Part shown: in pieces, positions 44,120 through 53,265 of the stretch | How the letters are laid out: every line of letters begins with the position of its first letter | How positions within the stretch are numbered: position 1 is the stretch's first letter | NCBI GenBank assembly: GCA_965200355.1 | Contig: OZ241351.1 | Span: forward strand, 930,001 to 994,000 | Reading direction: 5' to 3' | DNA length: 64,000 nucleotides | Source of the DNA: Bin18 sp965200355 | GTDB taxonomy: Bacteria > Desulfobacterota > Binatia > Bin18 | The notes under the pieces: generated by a model | Told to the model about the DNA's origin: nothing | What the model saw: the letters and a program-made list of their open reading frames with translations, nothing else | Databases searched by the model: none | Position numbers and translations under genes: made by a program

Positions 44120-45781
44120 ATGGACACAGTTCGAGGCGAGGAGTTGATCGCACAGAGTTTCCAGCGAGAGAATGTTGATACTATTTTCTTTATGATGGGC
44201 GGACCGACCAGCGGCACCGCGGCGGCCTGTCTCGACCTGGGTATGCAGGGCATCTATGTCCGCCACGAACAGGCCGCGGCCATGATGGCCCACGCCTATG
44301 CCAGGGTCACGGGCAAGCCCGGCATCTGCATCACGCCGTCCGGTCCGGGCACGGCCAACGCCGTCACCGGACTGGCCAATGCCTGGGCGGACTCCGCTCC
44401 GATTATTGCTATTGGTGGGTCGGCTCCCATGCGGGCAACTACGCTGGACGCCTTTCAGGAGATGGATCAAGTCGCCATGATGAAGCCCGTGGTCAAGGCG
44501 GCCTATCGTATTGATATGGCTCAGCGGGTGCCCGAATATGTCAGTCTCGCCTTTCGTGAAGCCCTGGCCGGCAAGAAAGGCCCGGTGTATCTCGACCTGC
44601 CGGGCGATGTGCTGGCGCAGAAAGTTGACGAAGAAAGAATCTACTGGCCGGAGGACTATCGGACTGAAAGCCGGCCGGCTGGGGACCCCGGCTTGGTCAA
44701 ACAGGCGGTTGCTCTCTTAGCCCAGGCCGAGAAGCCCCTGATTGTGACCGGCAGCGGCGTCATGTGGTCCGGGGCGAGCGCGCAGTTGCAGCAATTTGTC
44801 GAGGCCACCGGCATTCCGTTTTTCACCACTCCGCAGGGGCGCGGCGTCATTCCCGAGGATCATGACCACGCCTTTCCCGCAGCTCGGTCCCTGGCCTTTC
44901 GTGAGGCAGACGTGGTGCTGGTCATTGGCGCGCGGGCCAACTCCATGCTGTCGTTTTTGCGTGCGCCCCGTTTTTCTCCCACGGCACAGTTTATCAACGT
45001 CAATCTGGATGGCAGCGCGATTGGTCATAATCGGGGCGTGGCCGTCGGCATTGTCGGCGACGCCAAGCTCGTTTTGCAGCAATTGACGGAAGAGGCCAGC
45101 GGCCAGTTCGCCCCCAATCAAGAAACCGCCTGGGTGGCCCAGCTTGCGGCCAAGCAACGCTCCAATATGGAGCGCTCGGCTCCGCTGCTGCACTCGGACG
45201 CCACCCCGGTTCACCCGCTGCGCCTGTGCAAGGAAGTCCGCGAGACAATCAGCCGCGATACCATTCTCGTAGTCGATGGCCATGAAATCCTCAATTTTGC
45301 GCGCCAGTCCATTCCCGTGTATGCCGTCGGGGGCAGTCTCAATGCCGGTCCGCACGGCTGTATGGGCGTGGGCGTCCCGTTCGGCATTGGGGCCAAGGTG
45401 GCCGCGCCGGACAAACCCGTCCTGGTCCTGTCCGGCGATGGCGCTTTCGGCTGGAACGGCATGGAGATGGACTCGGCCATTCGGCATAACATCCCCATTG
45501 TGGTCGTGGTCTCCAATAATGCGGGTTTCACCTCGCGCCAGACCGGCTATATGACGGCCGGCGACAAACAGGGCCGGCAGAATGTTGGCCGCGAGCTGGG
45601 TCATCAGCGCTACGACAAGATGGTCGAAGCGCTAGGCGGCTACGGGGAGTATGTCGAGAACCCGGCCGACATTCAGGCCGCGATTGAGCGGGCCTTTGCC
45701 AGCGGCAAGCCGGCCCTGGTCAACGTCTGCACCGACCCGGACGCCCAGGCCACCACCGATATGGGGTTTGGCGGGTATTAG
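44120..45781 (+). CDS. Thiamine-diphosphate enzyme, acetolactate synthase/2-hydroxyacyl-CoA lyase-like
   Basis: A 553-residue ThDP-dependent enzyme. The catalytic Glu50 is in RHEQAAAMMAHAYAR, the central domain carries ITGSGVMWSGA-like strands, and the C-terminal ThDP site is SGDGAFGWNGMEMDSA followed by VVVVSNN. The acetohydroxyacid synthase FAD region is not clearly conserved, and the sequence is closer to the oxalyl-CoA decarboxylase/2-hydroxyacyl-CoA lyase branch. It would split or join 2-oxo or 2-hydroxyacyl units. AAAGGGGG is 7 nt before the ATG. It follows the broken TonB receptor by 35 bp. Confidence 0.85.
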   Translation: MDTVRGEELIAQSFQRENVDTIFFMMGGPTSGTAAACLDLGMQGIYVRHEQAAAMMAHAYARVTGKPGICITPSGPGTANAVTGLANAWADSAPIIAIGGSAPMRATTLDAFQEMDQVAMMKPVVKAAYRIDMAQRVPEYVSLAFREALAGKKGPVYLDLPGDVLAQKVDEERIYWPEDYRTESRPAGDPGLVKQAVALLAQAEKPLIVTGSGVMWSGASAQLQQFVEATGIPFFTTPQGRGVIPEDHDHAFPAARSLAFREADVVLVIGARANSMLSFLRAPRFSPTAQFINVNLDGSAIGHNRGVAVGIVGDAKLVLQQLTEEASGQFAPNQETAWVAQLAAKQRSNMERSAPLLHSDATPVHPLRLCKEVRETISRDTILVVDGHEILNFARQSIPVYAVGGSLNAGPHGCMGVGVPFGIGAKVAAPDKPVLVLSGDGAFGWNGMEMDSAIRHNIPIVVVVSNNAGFTSRQTGYMTAGDKQGRQNVGRELGHQRYDKMVEALGGYGEYVENPADIQAAIERAFASGKPALVNVCTDPDAQATTDMGFGGY

Positions 45782-45803
45782 GGATATCTGTCTGAATTTG
45801 CAT

Positions 45804-45830
45804 AAAAAAGCCCGGCGGAGAGACCGGGCT
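45804..45830 (-). terminator. Rho-independent terminator (minus-strand sense)
   Basis: Read on the minus strand, AGCCCGG and CCGGGCT form a 7-bp stem with an 8-nt loop (TCTCTCCG on that strand) followed by a TTTTTT tract. It sits just after the ThDP gene and could also act weakly on that plus-strand transcript. No minus-strand gene ends directly here, so it may stop antisense reads coming from the right. Confidence 0.6.
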
Positions 45831-45861
45831 GAAAGCGCCTACTCGCGCGCGCATAGTGACG

Positions 45862-45936
45862 GCCTCCCCCCCGTTCGTCCTGAGCTAGTATGCCAGCCTC
45901 CCCCCCGTTCGTCCTGAGCGTAGCGATAGCGAAGTC
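45862..45936. repeat. Dispersed CGTTCGTCCTGAGC repeat, partial plus full copy
   Basis: GCCTCCCCCCCGTTCGTCCTGAGC occurs at 45862-45885 and again at 45896-45919. The second copy goes on to TAGCGATAGCGAAGTCGAAGGAC. GTCCT and AGGAC arms make it a hairpin. Elements with this core are scattered through many bacterial genomes. Confidence 0.75.
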
Positions 45937-45978
45937 GAAGGACCACTAAGAGGGCCGTTCTGACGAGCGAGGTAGCCT

Positions 45979-46338
45979 ATGGGTACGATTGACCAACGCA
46001 TTGAGAGCCATGAGACCAAAAGGGCCGTTGGAAGAAAGGAGCGGTATCTTCCGCTACATGCGGCAACTCGTATCGTTGAGGAATGCTCACGTCAGGGGGT
46101 CGCGGTTATAGGAATAGACTTTGTACATATCCAAGCGGGCACAGTTCAGCCTCACCTTCCAATCAATTCGGCAGATTGGTCAGCTTTCCTGAAAGAACCC
46201 CACTGGCAAGATATCGTTGCTCAATGCAACGTAGCATCTCTCCGAGTTCTTAAACGAGAAGAACAGGAAGGCCCGGAGCAGTGGTGTTCCTTCGTCTTTT
46301 TTAGTGAGGAAGAATGGGCTGTTGACGCTCAATCGTAA
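45979..46338 (+). CDS. Hypothetical protein
   Basis: A 119-residue acidic cytoplasmic protein starting MGTIDQRIESHETKR, with a helix-strand pattern (HAATRIVEECSRQGVAVIGID) and a tryptophan-rich C-terminus (QWCSFVFFSEEEWAVD). Base use is more AT-rich than its neighbours, suggesting transfer with the adjacent restriction-modification remnant. I do not recognise a family; size and acidity resemble immunity-type proteins, but this is only a resemblance. A ribosome site is weak (GAGCGAGG). Confidence 0.55.
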   Translation: MGTIDQRIESHETKRAVGRKERYLPLHAATRIVEECSRQGVAVIGIDFVHIQAGTVQPHLPINSADWSAFLKEPHWQDIVAQCNVASLRVLKREEQEGPEQWCSFVFFSEEEWAVDAQS

Positions 46339-46373
46339 TCCAAGCGGTCTGAGACATCCTCATAGAGCGACCC

Positions 46374-49187
46374 TCACCCCCCGCTCTCCTGCGGCAGCCC
46401 GCGCACGATGTCCACGGTTTCCAGGCTGACGCGCACGACTTGGCCGATGAGGCGGACGATGTATTCCTCGTCGTCAAGACGGTTGGGGTCGGAGCGGATC
46501 AAGCTGTTTACCGGCGGAGGCGAACGCCTGAAAATCGGGGGCAAACGGAATGCGCGGCAGTTCGCGTTTGAGGTTATCGGCGAATTTTTCGCGGTAGCCG
46601 GGATGGTGTAAAACCCCATACACGTAATAGAAAATATCCCATTTTGTGAGGCTCGGATTATGGTAATGGTCTTGGAATTGTGTGAGGGACCAATCGGTGA
46701 TGTTTTCACGCCGGTTCGTGCCGTCTTCGTTGTAGACGTAGAAGGGGAAGGCTTGAGCAGCAGCACCGGCTCCTACAAGGTGTAGGTCTAAGAGATGATT
46801 ACTAACCAGTGCCATAAAAGGCTTCTCTGAGGCTATTCCCGTGAGACAAATGACCCTATTCTCTTCCTCCGTGACCGGGTCTGGAAAAATTCCTGAGAAC
46901 AACGCCCGACGATGATTCATGACAGAATCGAAAAATAAGAACCGTTTTGCGAAAGGGCGGTATAATGACTTTCTAATCCTCTCTTCTTCAAAGTCCGCAT
47001 AGACACTACGCGCAAACGTCTCTTTAAGCCGGCTGCTCCACTTGATTTTTGATTCATCGTTGACAACGAAGTCGTCAATATCCTTCGGCCTCTTTGATCG
47101 ATTCCAACGGTCAATCTCACCGTTATATGTTTCAATGCTCCTTTGGACTTGGCTGGCCAATTGCGTCTTATCAAAACAGTAAACCCACGCATCTCGGTTG
47201 GTACTAACGCCCATAGAGAACATCTTGAAAATCGCCGCTTCGTTTATTCCCTTGTTCGCCTTCGTTTTTCGGCTCCCGATGGGAAGCATTGCTCGAAACT
47301 CGTCAGAGTGTGAAGGAAGAAGCCAAGTATGATTAGCGTCTGGTTGTAGAGTCCGCCATTCAACCGCCGTAATTTCTGCCTTTCTGCTAACCACGACAGC
47401 TTTTGTTCTTTCCGCCAATCTTCGGGGACACGATGGTAAAGCAAGGCATGGTTGGCGTGTTTTGCGTTGCGAATGGCAACGGTGAGACCGACACCAACTT
47501 GAATACCAAACACATTGTGAGTCGTGCCTCTCAGCTTGGGATTCTTACGGACGTTGCCGCGTAGATCAATGTGATAAATCCTGGTGAAGTCTTGAAGCAG
47601 GTTCTTTCTCATGCCGTCAAAGGCGGTCTGGTCCACGAAGCTATTGTTGGTCACAAAGCACACAATCCCATCTCGTTCTTCCAGACGTTCCATAGCCCAG
47701 CGGAAAAACTTCACATAAACGTCGGACAGCGCGTTGACGTTGCTCGCCTTGGAATCTTTGGCATACGTGACCCTGATACGTTCATCGACAACCTTATACT
47801 TCCGGTTCTTATTATTGTCATTCTCGTTCACCTGCCCGACGTTATAGGGCGGATTGCCGATGATGACCGTAATGGGGGCGGTCTTTTGGCGTTCCACCCG
47901 GGCGGTTTTCTCTTCGGTCATAAACGCAAATTGTTGCTCGCTGCCCTCGGCCAATTCGAGTGTGTCTACAAAACACAGGCCGTCGAAGCGTTCATACGCG
48001 CCGGTACGTTCATAATAGGCGTGCTCAATGTTAAGAGCGGCGATGTAGTAGGGCAGCAACATGACCTCGTTGGCGAACAACTGCTCAGCATACATGCGTT
48101 TCAGGTCGCGCTTGGGAATGCGACGCAGCAGGTTCACCATGAAGTTGCCGGTTCCCGTGCAGGGGTCAAGAATGTGTACGCTGGTATCGCTCAGGGTCTT
48201 GCCGAACTCGTCTTGCAACACCTGCTCCACGCTCGCACACATGAAATCCACAATCTCTTGCGGCGTGTAGACAATGCCGAGCGTATCCGCGGCCTTGACT
48301 GAATAGCCCTGAAAGAAGCGCTCGTAGACGGCGTTCAGGAAGTGTTGCTTCTCGCTGAAATGCTCAATGGTTGTGGCCGCGGACTCGATAGCCAAGTAAA
48401 AAGTGTCAAGAGATTTGAGAAATTCGTGCCGGTTAAAGGCTTTGCTGACCAGGGCGTCGATAACCGTTTCCACCTCACGCGCAATCACATTGCGGCGAAT
48501 GAAATCCTGACTGTCGAAGATGGTCCGAATCAGCCGCTCGGTCAACAGGTGCTGCACCAGCATTTCATCAACCGCGGCCTCGCTCAGGTTGGGGTTCAGC
48601 GACTCTCGACACAGGGAAAAGAAGCTCTGAAACGCCCGCTGAAATGCCGTGTTGGTGGTGTGGGCGTCTTGAATAATCTGCACCAGGCCACGCGCCAAGT
48701 CGGGCACGCGCTGCTTGAAATCCTCCACCGCGCTACTGAAGTCCTCATGGGCGGGTTCGGTGTAGGAGAAAAAGGCAATGAGCAGGTTGGTGAGTTGGAC
48801 CCGCTTGGTCAGGTCGGCCTGCATGGCCACCTATCCGTTTTGGTAGAGATAGGCGCGTTGGGTGTCTTCAAAGATGATGTTGGTCAGCGGGTAGCCGGTG
48901 GCGATTTTCTTCTGGATTTCGGTCTCAAGGTGGTCGTGGGTGTCCTTGGCCTCCCAATACCCCCGATTCAGGAAGTACTCATCCCGAAACGTTCCGTCGG
49001 GCCGAATGGAACCGCTCGCCAATTCTGGAATCAGCGTCCAGCCGGCCCGCCGACCGGTCTCGGCCAGGAGGTGCTGAAACGCGGACCGCAACGCGCCCTC
49101 GTGCGTCACACCCTGCTTCTTATAGGCTTCAAGAGCGGCGTAGTAAGCAGTCAGGTCTTTGGGTTTCACAGCAAGGGCGGCCGGCAT
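46374..49187 (-). pseudogene. Type ISP restriction-modification enzyme, degraded (N-6 adenine methylase)
   Basis: Four pieces of one gene read right to left. 49187-48831: N-terminal part (AYYAALEAYKKQGVTHEGAL; GYWEAKDTHDHLETEI) ending at TAG 48831-48833 where homologues have Gln. 48830-47244: helical part and methylase core with DPCTGTGNFMVNLLRR and IIGNPPYNVGQ. Near 47380 the frame slips by one base; 47418-46474 continues AVEWRTLQPDANHTWL to LKRELPRIPFAPDFQAF. At about 46500 roughly 90-100 codons are missing; the last piece is DPNRLDDEEYIVRLIGQVV ending at 46374. The protein would have cut and methylated DNA; the damage makes it inactive as one chain. Confidence 0.88.
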
Positions 49188-49289
49188 AAGCGTTTCCTTA
49201 CAATACGGAGCTTGTACGCACTCGCCCGGCGGGGCACAAGGGCCAGGTATTGGGGCGGAAACTGAATCACTATCCGTTCAGATATCCTG

Positions 49290-49318
49290 TTGACTGCATA
49301 GTCAAGCCTGCATAGGCT
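49290..49318 (+). promoter_or_regulatory. Promoter with two adjacent operator-like inverted repeats
   Basis: Two 14-bp inverted repeats lie head to tail: TGACT-GCAT-AGTCA (49291-49304) and AGCCT-GCAT-AGGCT (49305-49318). A TTGACT -35 (49290-49295) and TAGGCT -10 (49313-49318) with 17-bp spacing overlap them, so binding by the ribbon-helix-helix antitoxin encoded just downstream would block the promoter. Confidence 0.6.
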
Positions 49319-49360
49319 GCATTGGATGATGTCATTCTGGAATGCTCGCAGGAGGCTCAG

Positions 49361-49612
49361 GTGAAGACCATGACCATCCGTAACGTCCCCGCGGAGTTGG
49401 CCTCAGCCCTCGATGCGGAAAGGCGCCGCCGGGGGCTTTCCTTGAACCGGACTGTGCTGTCCTTGATGCAGGAGGCCCTCGGCATCTCGCCGAGCGGAAG
49501 CCGCAGCAACGGGCTTCGTCACCTGGCCGGATCCTGGAATACGGATGAATTCAGGCAATTCGAGGAAGCCGTGGCACCGTTTGGAGAGATCGACAAGGAC
49601 CTCTGGCAGTGA
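49361..49612 (+). CDS. vapB: VapB/FitA-like ribbon-helix-helix antitoxin
   Basis: An 83-residue antitoxin. GTG 49361 is chosen for the GGAGG five nt upstream; a TTG at 49322 is not supported. The RHH DNA-binding part is MTIRNVPAELASALDAERR, then GLSLNRTVLSLMQEAL. The C-terminal tail NTDEFRQFEEAVAPF is the toxin-binding segment usual in FitA/VapB. It should neutralise the PIN toxin and autoregulate. Its stop TGA overlaps the toxin start (TGATG). Confidence 0.9.
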   Translation: MKTMTIRNVPAELASALDAERRRRGLSLNRTVLSLMQEALGISPSGSRSNGLRHLAGSWNTDEFRQFEEAVAPFGEIDKDLWQ

Positions 49613-50001
49613 TGCGGCTCTGCCTCGATACTTCGGCCTACAGTCACTTCCAACGCGGCGAACCGCGCGTTGTTGAGCGTATGGACCGTGCGGAGTGGAT
49701 TGGCATCCCGGCCGTCGTGGTCGGCGAGCTTTGGGCGGGCTTCTTACTCGGCACCCGTGTTGACAGGAATATCACCGCTTTGGAGGAGTTCCTCCGACAC
49801 CACGTTGTGGAGACATTGCCTGTGGATGGGGAGACGGGGCGTATCTTCGGCGAGATATTCCTTGATCTGCGCCGCAAGGGCCGTCCGTTACCCACAAACG
49901 ACATTTGGATTGCAGCGACGGCGGCACAGTCCGGCGCGACCGTCCTCACCTTCGATGAGCACTTTCGAGAAATTGCTCGCGTCAGCACGATTATCCTCTG
50001 A
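49612..50001 (+). CDS. vapC: VapC-like PIN-domain toxin
   Basis: A 129-residue PIN-domain ribonuclease. The acidic quartet is Asp6 (CLDTSAY), Glu39 (VVGELWAGF), Asp97 (NDIWIAATA) and Asp115 (TFDEHF). All four are intact, so it is likely active. VapC toxins cut tRNA or rRNA when freed from antitoxin. It overlaps the antitoxin stop by one base, giving a coupled bicistron. ATG 49612 is preferred to the GTG at 49609. Confidence 0.92.
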   Translation: MRLCLDTSAYSHFQRGEPRVVERMDRAEWIGIPAVVVGELWAGFLLGTRVDRNITALEEFLRHHVVETLPVDGETGRIFGEIFLDLRRKGRPLPTNDIWIAATAAQSGATVLTFDEHFREIARVSTIIL

Positions 50002-50148
50002 GACTGAGAGTGTTTTTCTTGTCATTCCTATTAAGGGAAGAAGAAGGACCCGGACGCCCCGGGGGACGCTGGCAGAATAGTAGTGGCGCGTGCTACGCTC
50101 TGGGGTGTTGACGACGTGTGAGGCCAGTTGTCGAAAGAAGACACGTGT

Positions 50149-50523
50149 ATGCAGAAACTGCTGTGGTCCGTCCTTGCTGTGAGCATCCTGTTCAGCCTAG
50201 CCTGCGGCTCGACCCAGACCCCCGCGCTTTCCGTGCCGTTCTTGGGTGCCAAGCCTGCGCCCGACCCGCCCATTCGGGCCAAGCGCATGGAGTTTGCCCG
50301 CTTTGAACTGGATTGGGACGGCATGAAGCCGCTGGGCAGCCGGCCCAAGGAAGAAGTCCGAGAAAAATTATTGGCCAGCATTGAGGGCGACTGTCCTCAC
50401 TATCACGTCGTCAATGAGGGGGAGAATGCCGAAGAAACTCAGGGCCAGGCGCAAGCCGGCAGCCAGCACAACGCCAAAATAGTCAAGAATTATTACTGGA
50501 TTCGCTACCGGTGTGAAGAGTAA
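50149..50523 (+). CDS. Putative lipoprotein
   Basis: A 124-residue protein with a lipoprotein signal: basic start MQKLLW, hydrophobic VLAVSILFSL, and lipobox LACGS with Cys at about residue 19. The mature protein has FARFELDWDGMKPLG and a Gln/Glu-rich segment before NYYWIRYRCEE. It would be anchored in the inner or outer membrane facing the periplasm. No family is recognised. The frame extends to TTG 50128, but ATG 50149 gives the signal sequence. Confidence 0.7.
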   Translation: MQKLLWSVLAVSILFSLACGSTQTPALSVPFLGAKPAPDPPIRAKRMEFARFELDWDGMKPLGSRPKEEVREKLLASIEGDCPHYHVVNEGENAEETQGQAQAGSQHNAKIVKNYYWIRYRCEE

Positions 50524-50617
50524 ACATATCCGCCTCCAGCCCCGGTGAGGTCGCTGGTCAGTAAAGCGGGAGCCGTTGACGCTGTGGAGACGGGAATGCA
50601 CACCACGGAGAGACACG

Positions 50618-50857
50618 ATGCGCGCCATTTTTGTCATGCTGAAAGTTGAGCCGGGCACCTTGGCCGAGGTCGCAGACCGGGTAACCGATTTGGAAAGCTT
50701 CTCCGAGGCGTATTCCATCTCGGGTGCCTATGACCTGCTGGTCAAGCTCTATGTCGATGATTTTGACGACTTATCGCATTTGGTGACAGAGCAGGTCCAG
50801 ACCATCTCGCACGTGCGGGAGACGTTCACCATCCTGACCTTTCACGCCTTTCAGTAG
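50618..50857 (+). CDS. Lrp/AsnC ligand-binding (RAM) domain protein
   Basis: A 79-residue stand-alone RAM domain. It runs AIFVMLKVEPGTLAEVADRV, SISGAYDLLVKLYVDDFDDL, then RETFTILTFHAFQ, matching the alpha-beta sandwich of AsnC-type regulators without the HTH. Such stand-alone domains bind amino acids and form oligomers. GGAGAG is close to the ATG. It is convergent with the CoA-transferase gene and may be a sensor for an unknown partner. Confidence 0.85.
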   Translation: MRAIFVMLKVEPGTLAEVADRVTDLESFSEAYSISGAYDLLVKLYVDDFDDLSHLVTEQVQTISHVRETFTILTFHAFQ

Positions 50858-50866
50858 CGCGCCCGC

Positions 50867-52021
50867 TTAGATCACCGCGTCCTTGCGGAGCTGCGCAATC
50901 GCGGCCTCATCCACCCCCAGCTCTTGCAGAATTTCATCCGTATGCTGGCCTTTCTCCGCGGTCGGCGTCCGAATGCTGGCCGGGGTTCGACTCAGCGTCA
51001 CCGGACGCCCAAGGAGCTGGATAGGGCCAAGCGCGGGATGTTCAATCGTATGCGCCAGCCCGAGATGCTGGACCTGTTCGTTGGCGAATACCTCGTCAAT
51101 AGACAAAATCGGGCCGCAGGGAATACCCGCCGCGTTCAGTGTCTCAATCCATTCGTCCGCAGTCTTGTCTTTGAGCTGCTCTTCCAGAATGGGGGTCAGC
51201 GCGTCCCGGTTCCTCGAGCGCCGGCCTGGAGAGGAAAAACGGTCGTCTTCGGCTAAGGCGGCAGCACCCAGCACGCCACACAACCGCGGCCACATGTGGT
51301 TGGTGGTGGCGATATTGATGTGGCCGTCCTTGACCTTGAAGGTCCCGGTGGGAATCACGGTCGGATGATTATTGCCGGCCTGGGGCGGCACTTCTTTCCC
51401 CATGAGCCAGCGCGTGGCCTGAAAGTCGAGCATGGAGATCATGGCTTCCAGCAGGGAGGTATGGACCCATTGGCCCTCGCCGGACCGTTCGCGTTCGAGC
51501 AGGGCGACGAGAATCCCCTGGGCGGCCAGCAAGCCGGCGCTCAGGTCGGCCACCGGAATCCCGGCGCGGACCGGCCCGCCGCCGGGCTGTCCGGTAATGC
51601 TCATGAGTCCGCCCATGCCTTGGGCAACCTGATCATAGCCGGGGCGGTCCTGATACGGCCCGGTCTGTCCGAAGCCGGAGATGCTGGCATAGACCAGACG
51701 CGGGTTCAACGGCCTGAGCGCTTCATAGTCTATGCCGAGCCGTTTTTTGACATTGGGCCGATAATTCTCCACCAGCACATCTGCTTTTCTGACCAGTTGT
51801 TTCAGAATATCCGTGCCGCGCTCATCCTTCAGATTGAGCACCATACAGCGCTTATTGCGGTGCAGGTTCTGGAAATCAAAGCCGTGCCGGCCCCATTCGC
51901 CATCATCTTGCGGTTGTTCGACCTTGATAACCTGAGCGCCCATATCGGCTAACTGCCGCACGCAGGTCGGGCCGGAACGGGCGCGGGTCAGGTCAATCAC
52001 GCGGATGTGAGAGAGTGGCAT
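50867..52021 (-). CDS. Class III CoA-transferase (CaiB/BaiF/Frc family)
   Basis: A 384-residue class III CoA-transferase that moves CoA between carboxylic acids. The N-terminus (IRVIDLTRARSGPTCVRQLADMGAQVIKVEQP), ENYRPN, and Asp159 in GIPVADLSAGL are family features; the Asp forms the acyl intermediate. The small domain ends HPALGPIQLLGRPV. Substrates cannot be named, but the family often works on formyl-, carnitine- or arylpropionyl-CoA. The neighbourhood has a ThDP enzyme of the 2-hydroxyacyl-CoA lyase type, consistent with acyl-CoA catabolism. Confidence 0.92.
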   Translation of the reverse strand: MPLSHIRVIDLTRARSGPTCVRQLADMGAQVIKVEQPQDDGEWGRHGFDFQNLHRNKRCMVLNLKDERGTDILKQLVRKADVLVENYRPNVKKRLGIDYEALRPLNPRLVYASISGFGQTGPYQDRPGYDQVAQGMGGLMSITGQPGGGPVRAGIPVADLSAGLLAAQGILVALLERERSGEGQWVHTSLLEAMISMLDFQATRWLMGKEVPPQAGNNHPTVIPTGTFKVKDGHINIATTNHMWPRLCGVLGAAALAEDDRFSSPGRRSRNRDALTPILEEQLKDKTADEWIETLNAAGIPCGPILSIDEVFANEQVQHLGLAHTIEHPALGPIQLLGRPVTLSRTPASIRTPTAEKGQHTDEILQELGVDEAAIAQLRKDAVI

Positions 52022-52038
52022 ACTGAGACTCCTTTTGT

Positions 52039-53229
52039 TTAGTATTTTGCAATAGCTTCAAAATTCAACTCTATGACCCAATCCTGAACGGACGCATCCC
52101 GCGTGAATCGGATAAACTCAAGTTCCCCCAGCCTTATCAGTTCTCTCTGAAAAGTTCGCTTGGTGACACTCTGGTACGCGGCGCGAACATACCTGGCCTC
52201 CAATAGCTCCGATAAGGTCATCCTTCGAGAAGGGGTGTCAGAGAACGGATCTGAGGGTTCTGTTTCACTCAACAGAAAGTCAAGTAAGTCGTGTTCTCTC
52301 TGATTGAGGAGCCGCCGTCGGGGGCCCATCTTCCTATTGAAAGCACGGGTCAGCATGGTTCGATAGACGAGCCGGCTGATCCGCGCCTTGATGAAATTGT
52401 TTATGCCTTTCAACTCACTCGCAAAGCCGGCCACGCCAAAACGAATAAACGGTGTCACGTCAAAAGGCTGGCTTTCCCGACTTTGCTGGAGGACGGCCAT
52501 GTATTCCTGGACGTGTCGATAGAAGTAATTGGACAATCCATAGAACCCGTGGACGTTATAGCCGCGTTGAAAAAGCAGACCGGCTTCGACGAGTCGGGAG
52601 ACCCGTCCGTTTCCGTCCCCAAACGGATGAATCGTCACCAGGAAAAAATGGGCAAGCAGCGCGCGAATGACGGGATGAGTCTCCTCAAGCCGGCGCGTAT
52701 TGATGAAGCAAATATATTCCTCCATTAAACGGGCAAGGTCCGTATGGGGGGCACCCCGATGCACTCCGCCAAGGTCCGCTGTGCCGACTGTCACCGGAAA
52801 GGTGCGCAATCTCCCCGGTAGGTTGTTGCTGGTATCTGAATCGCGCGTTACCATCTCGTGAAGCGTCCAAATATCTTCCAAACATATTGGTGGTTTGTCG
52901 GGAAGAAAGCGCTCTCTCACCCAGGACTGGGCCGCGCCGGCATTTCTGATCTGCAATTGTTCTTTGGTGGCGGTCCTTCTATCAGCACCAGACCCATGCT
53001 CAAGATGCTCCATTTGTTGGGCAACTTCTGCCTCGGAGAGCGGATTACCCTCTATGGCCGTAGTCCCGCGAACAGCACGGACTCGGTTCAAGCGGTCGAG
53101 TTGGTGCTGCCATTCGGACGGAAACACCAAGTTCAGAGAGGCTTCCTTAAAAGCCTCAATTGAGACAAGGTTGCCAAAAAGATTGCTGGTGTCGAGCCGA
53201 TACGCAAAAGTAAATTTTTTCCAGTCCAT
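52039..53229 (-). CDS. Fic-family protein, class II, with C-terminal winged-helix-like domain
   Basis: A 396-residue Fic enzyme that would transfer AMP (or another phosphate-linked group) to Ser/Thr/Tyr of a target. The inhibitory motif TTAIEGN is near residue 58 and the catalytic core HPFGDGNGRVSR near residue 200, both complete. The C-terminal part (RRLLNQREHDLLDFL, SVTKRTFQRELIRLGELEF) looks like a winged-helix. ATG 53229 gives the usual MDWKKFTFAYRLD start; the frame is open to 53493 but that extension is low-complexity. Two TGTCAAATA repeats lie just upstream and may be its operator. Confidence 0.9.
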   Translation of the reverse strand: MDWKKFTFAYRLDTSNLFGNLVSIEAFKEASLNLVFPSEWQHQLDRLNRVRAVRGTTAIEGNPLSEAEVAQQMEHLEHGSGADRRTATKEQLQIRNAGAAQSWVRERFLPDKPPICLEDIWTLHEMVTRDSDTSNNLPGRLRTFPVTVGTADLGGVHRGAPHTDLARLMEEYICFINTRRLEETHPVIRALLAHFFLVTIHPFGDGNGRVSRLVEAGLLFQRGYNVHGFYGLSNYFYRHVQEYMAVLQQSRESQPFDVTPFIRFGVAGFASELKGINNFIKARISRLVYRTMLTRAFNRKMGPRRRLLNQREHDLLDFLLSETEPSDPFSDTPSRRMTLSELLEARYVRAAYQSVTKRTFQRELIRLGELEFIRFTRDASVQDWVIELNFEAIAKY

Positions 53230-53233
53230 ACTT

Positions 53234-53265
53234 GACTGACTATTTGACAGAGTATTTGACAACGA
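53234..53265 (-). promoter_or_regulatory. Tandem TGTCAAATA repeats upstream of the Fic gene
   Basis: On the minus strand the sequence TTGTCAAATACTCTGTCAAA continues TAGTCAGTCAAGT to the ATG. TGTCAAATA occurs twice at a 12-bp period and a third partial AGTCAA follows. One repeat unit per helical turn is typical of an operator; the Fic protein's winged helix might bind it. No ribosome site is visible. Confidence 0.4.

Noticed and set aside
45862..45936. CRISPR-like array
   Set aside because: Only one full and one partial copy of a known type of dispersed hairpin repeat, with a spacing of about 10 bp between units.
12381..48833. Three in-frame TAG codons (12381, 42468, 48831) as a sign of amber recoding or pyrrolysine
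   Set aside because: Several apparently intact genes end normally in TAG (for example at 6880 and 7537), and the genes with internal TAG also carry frameshifts, deletions or missing ends, so ordinary decay fits better.
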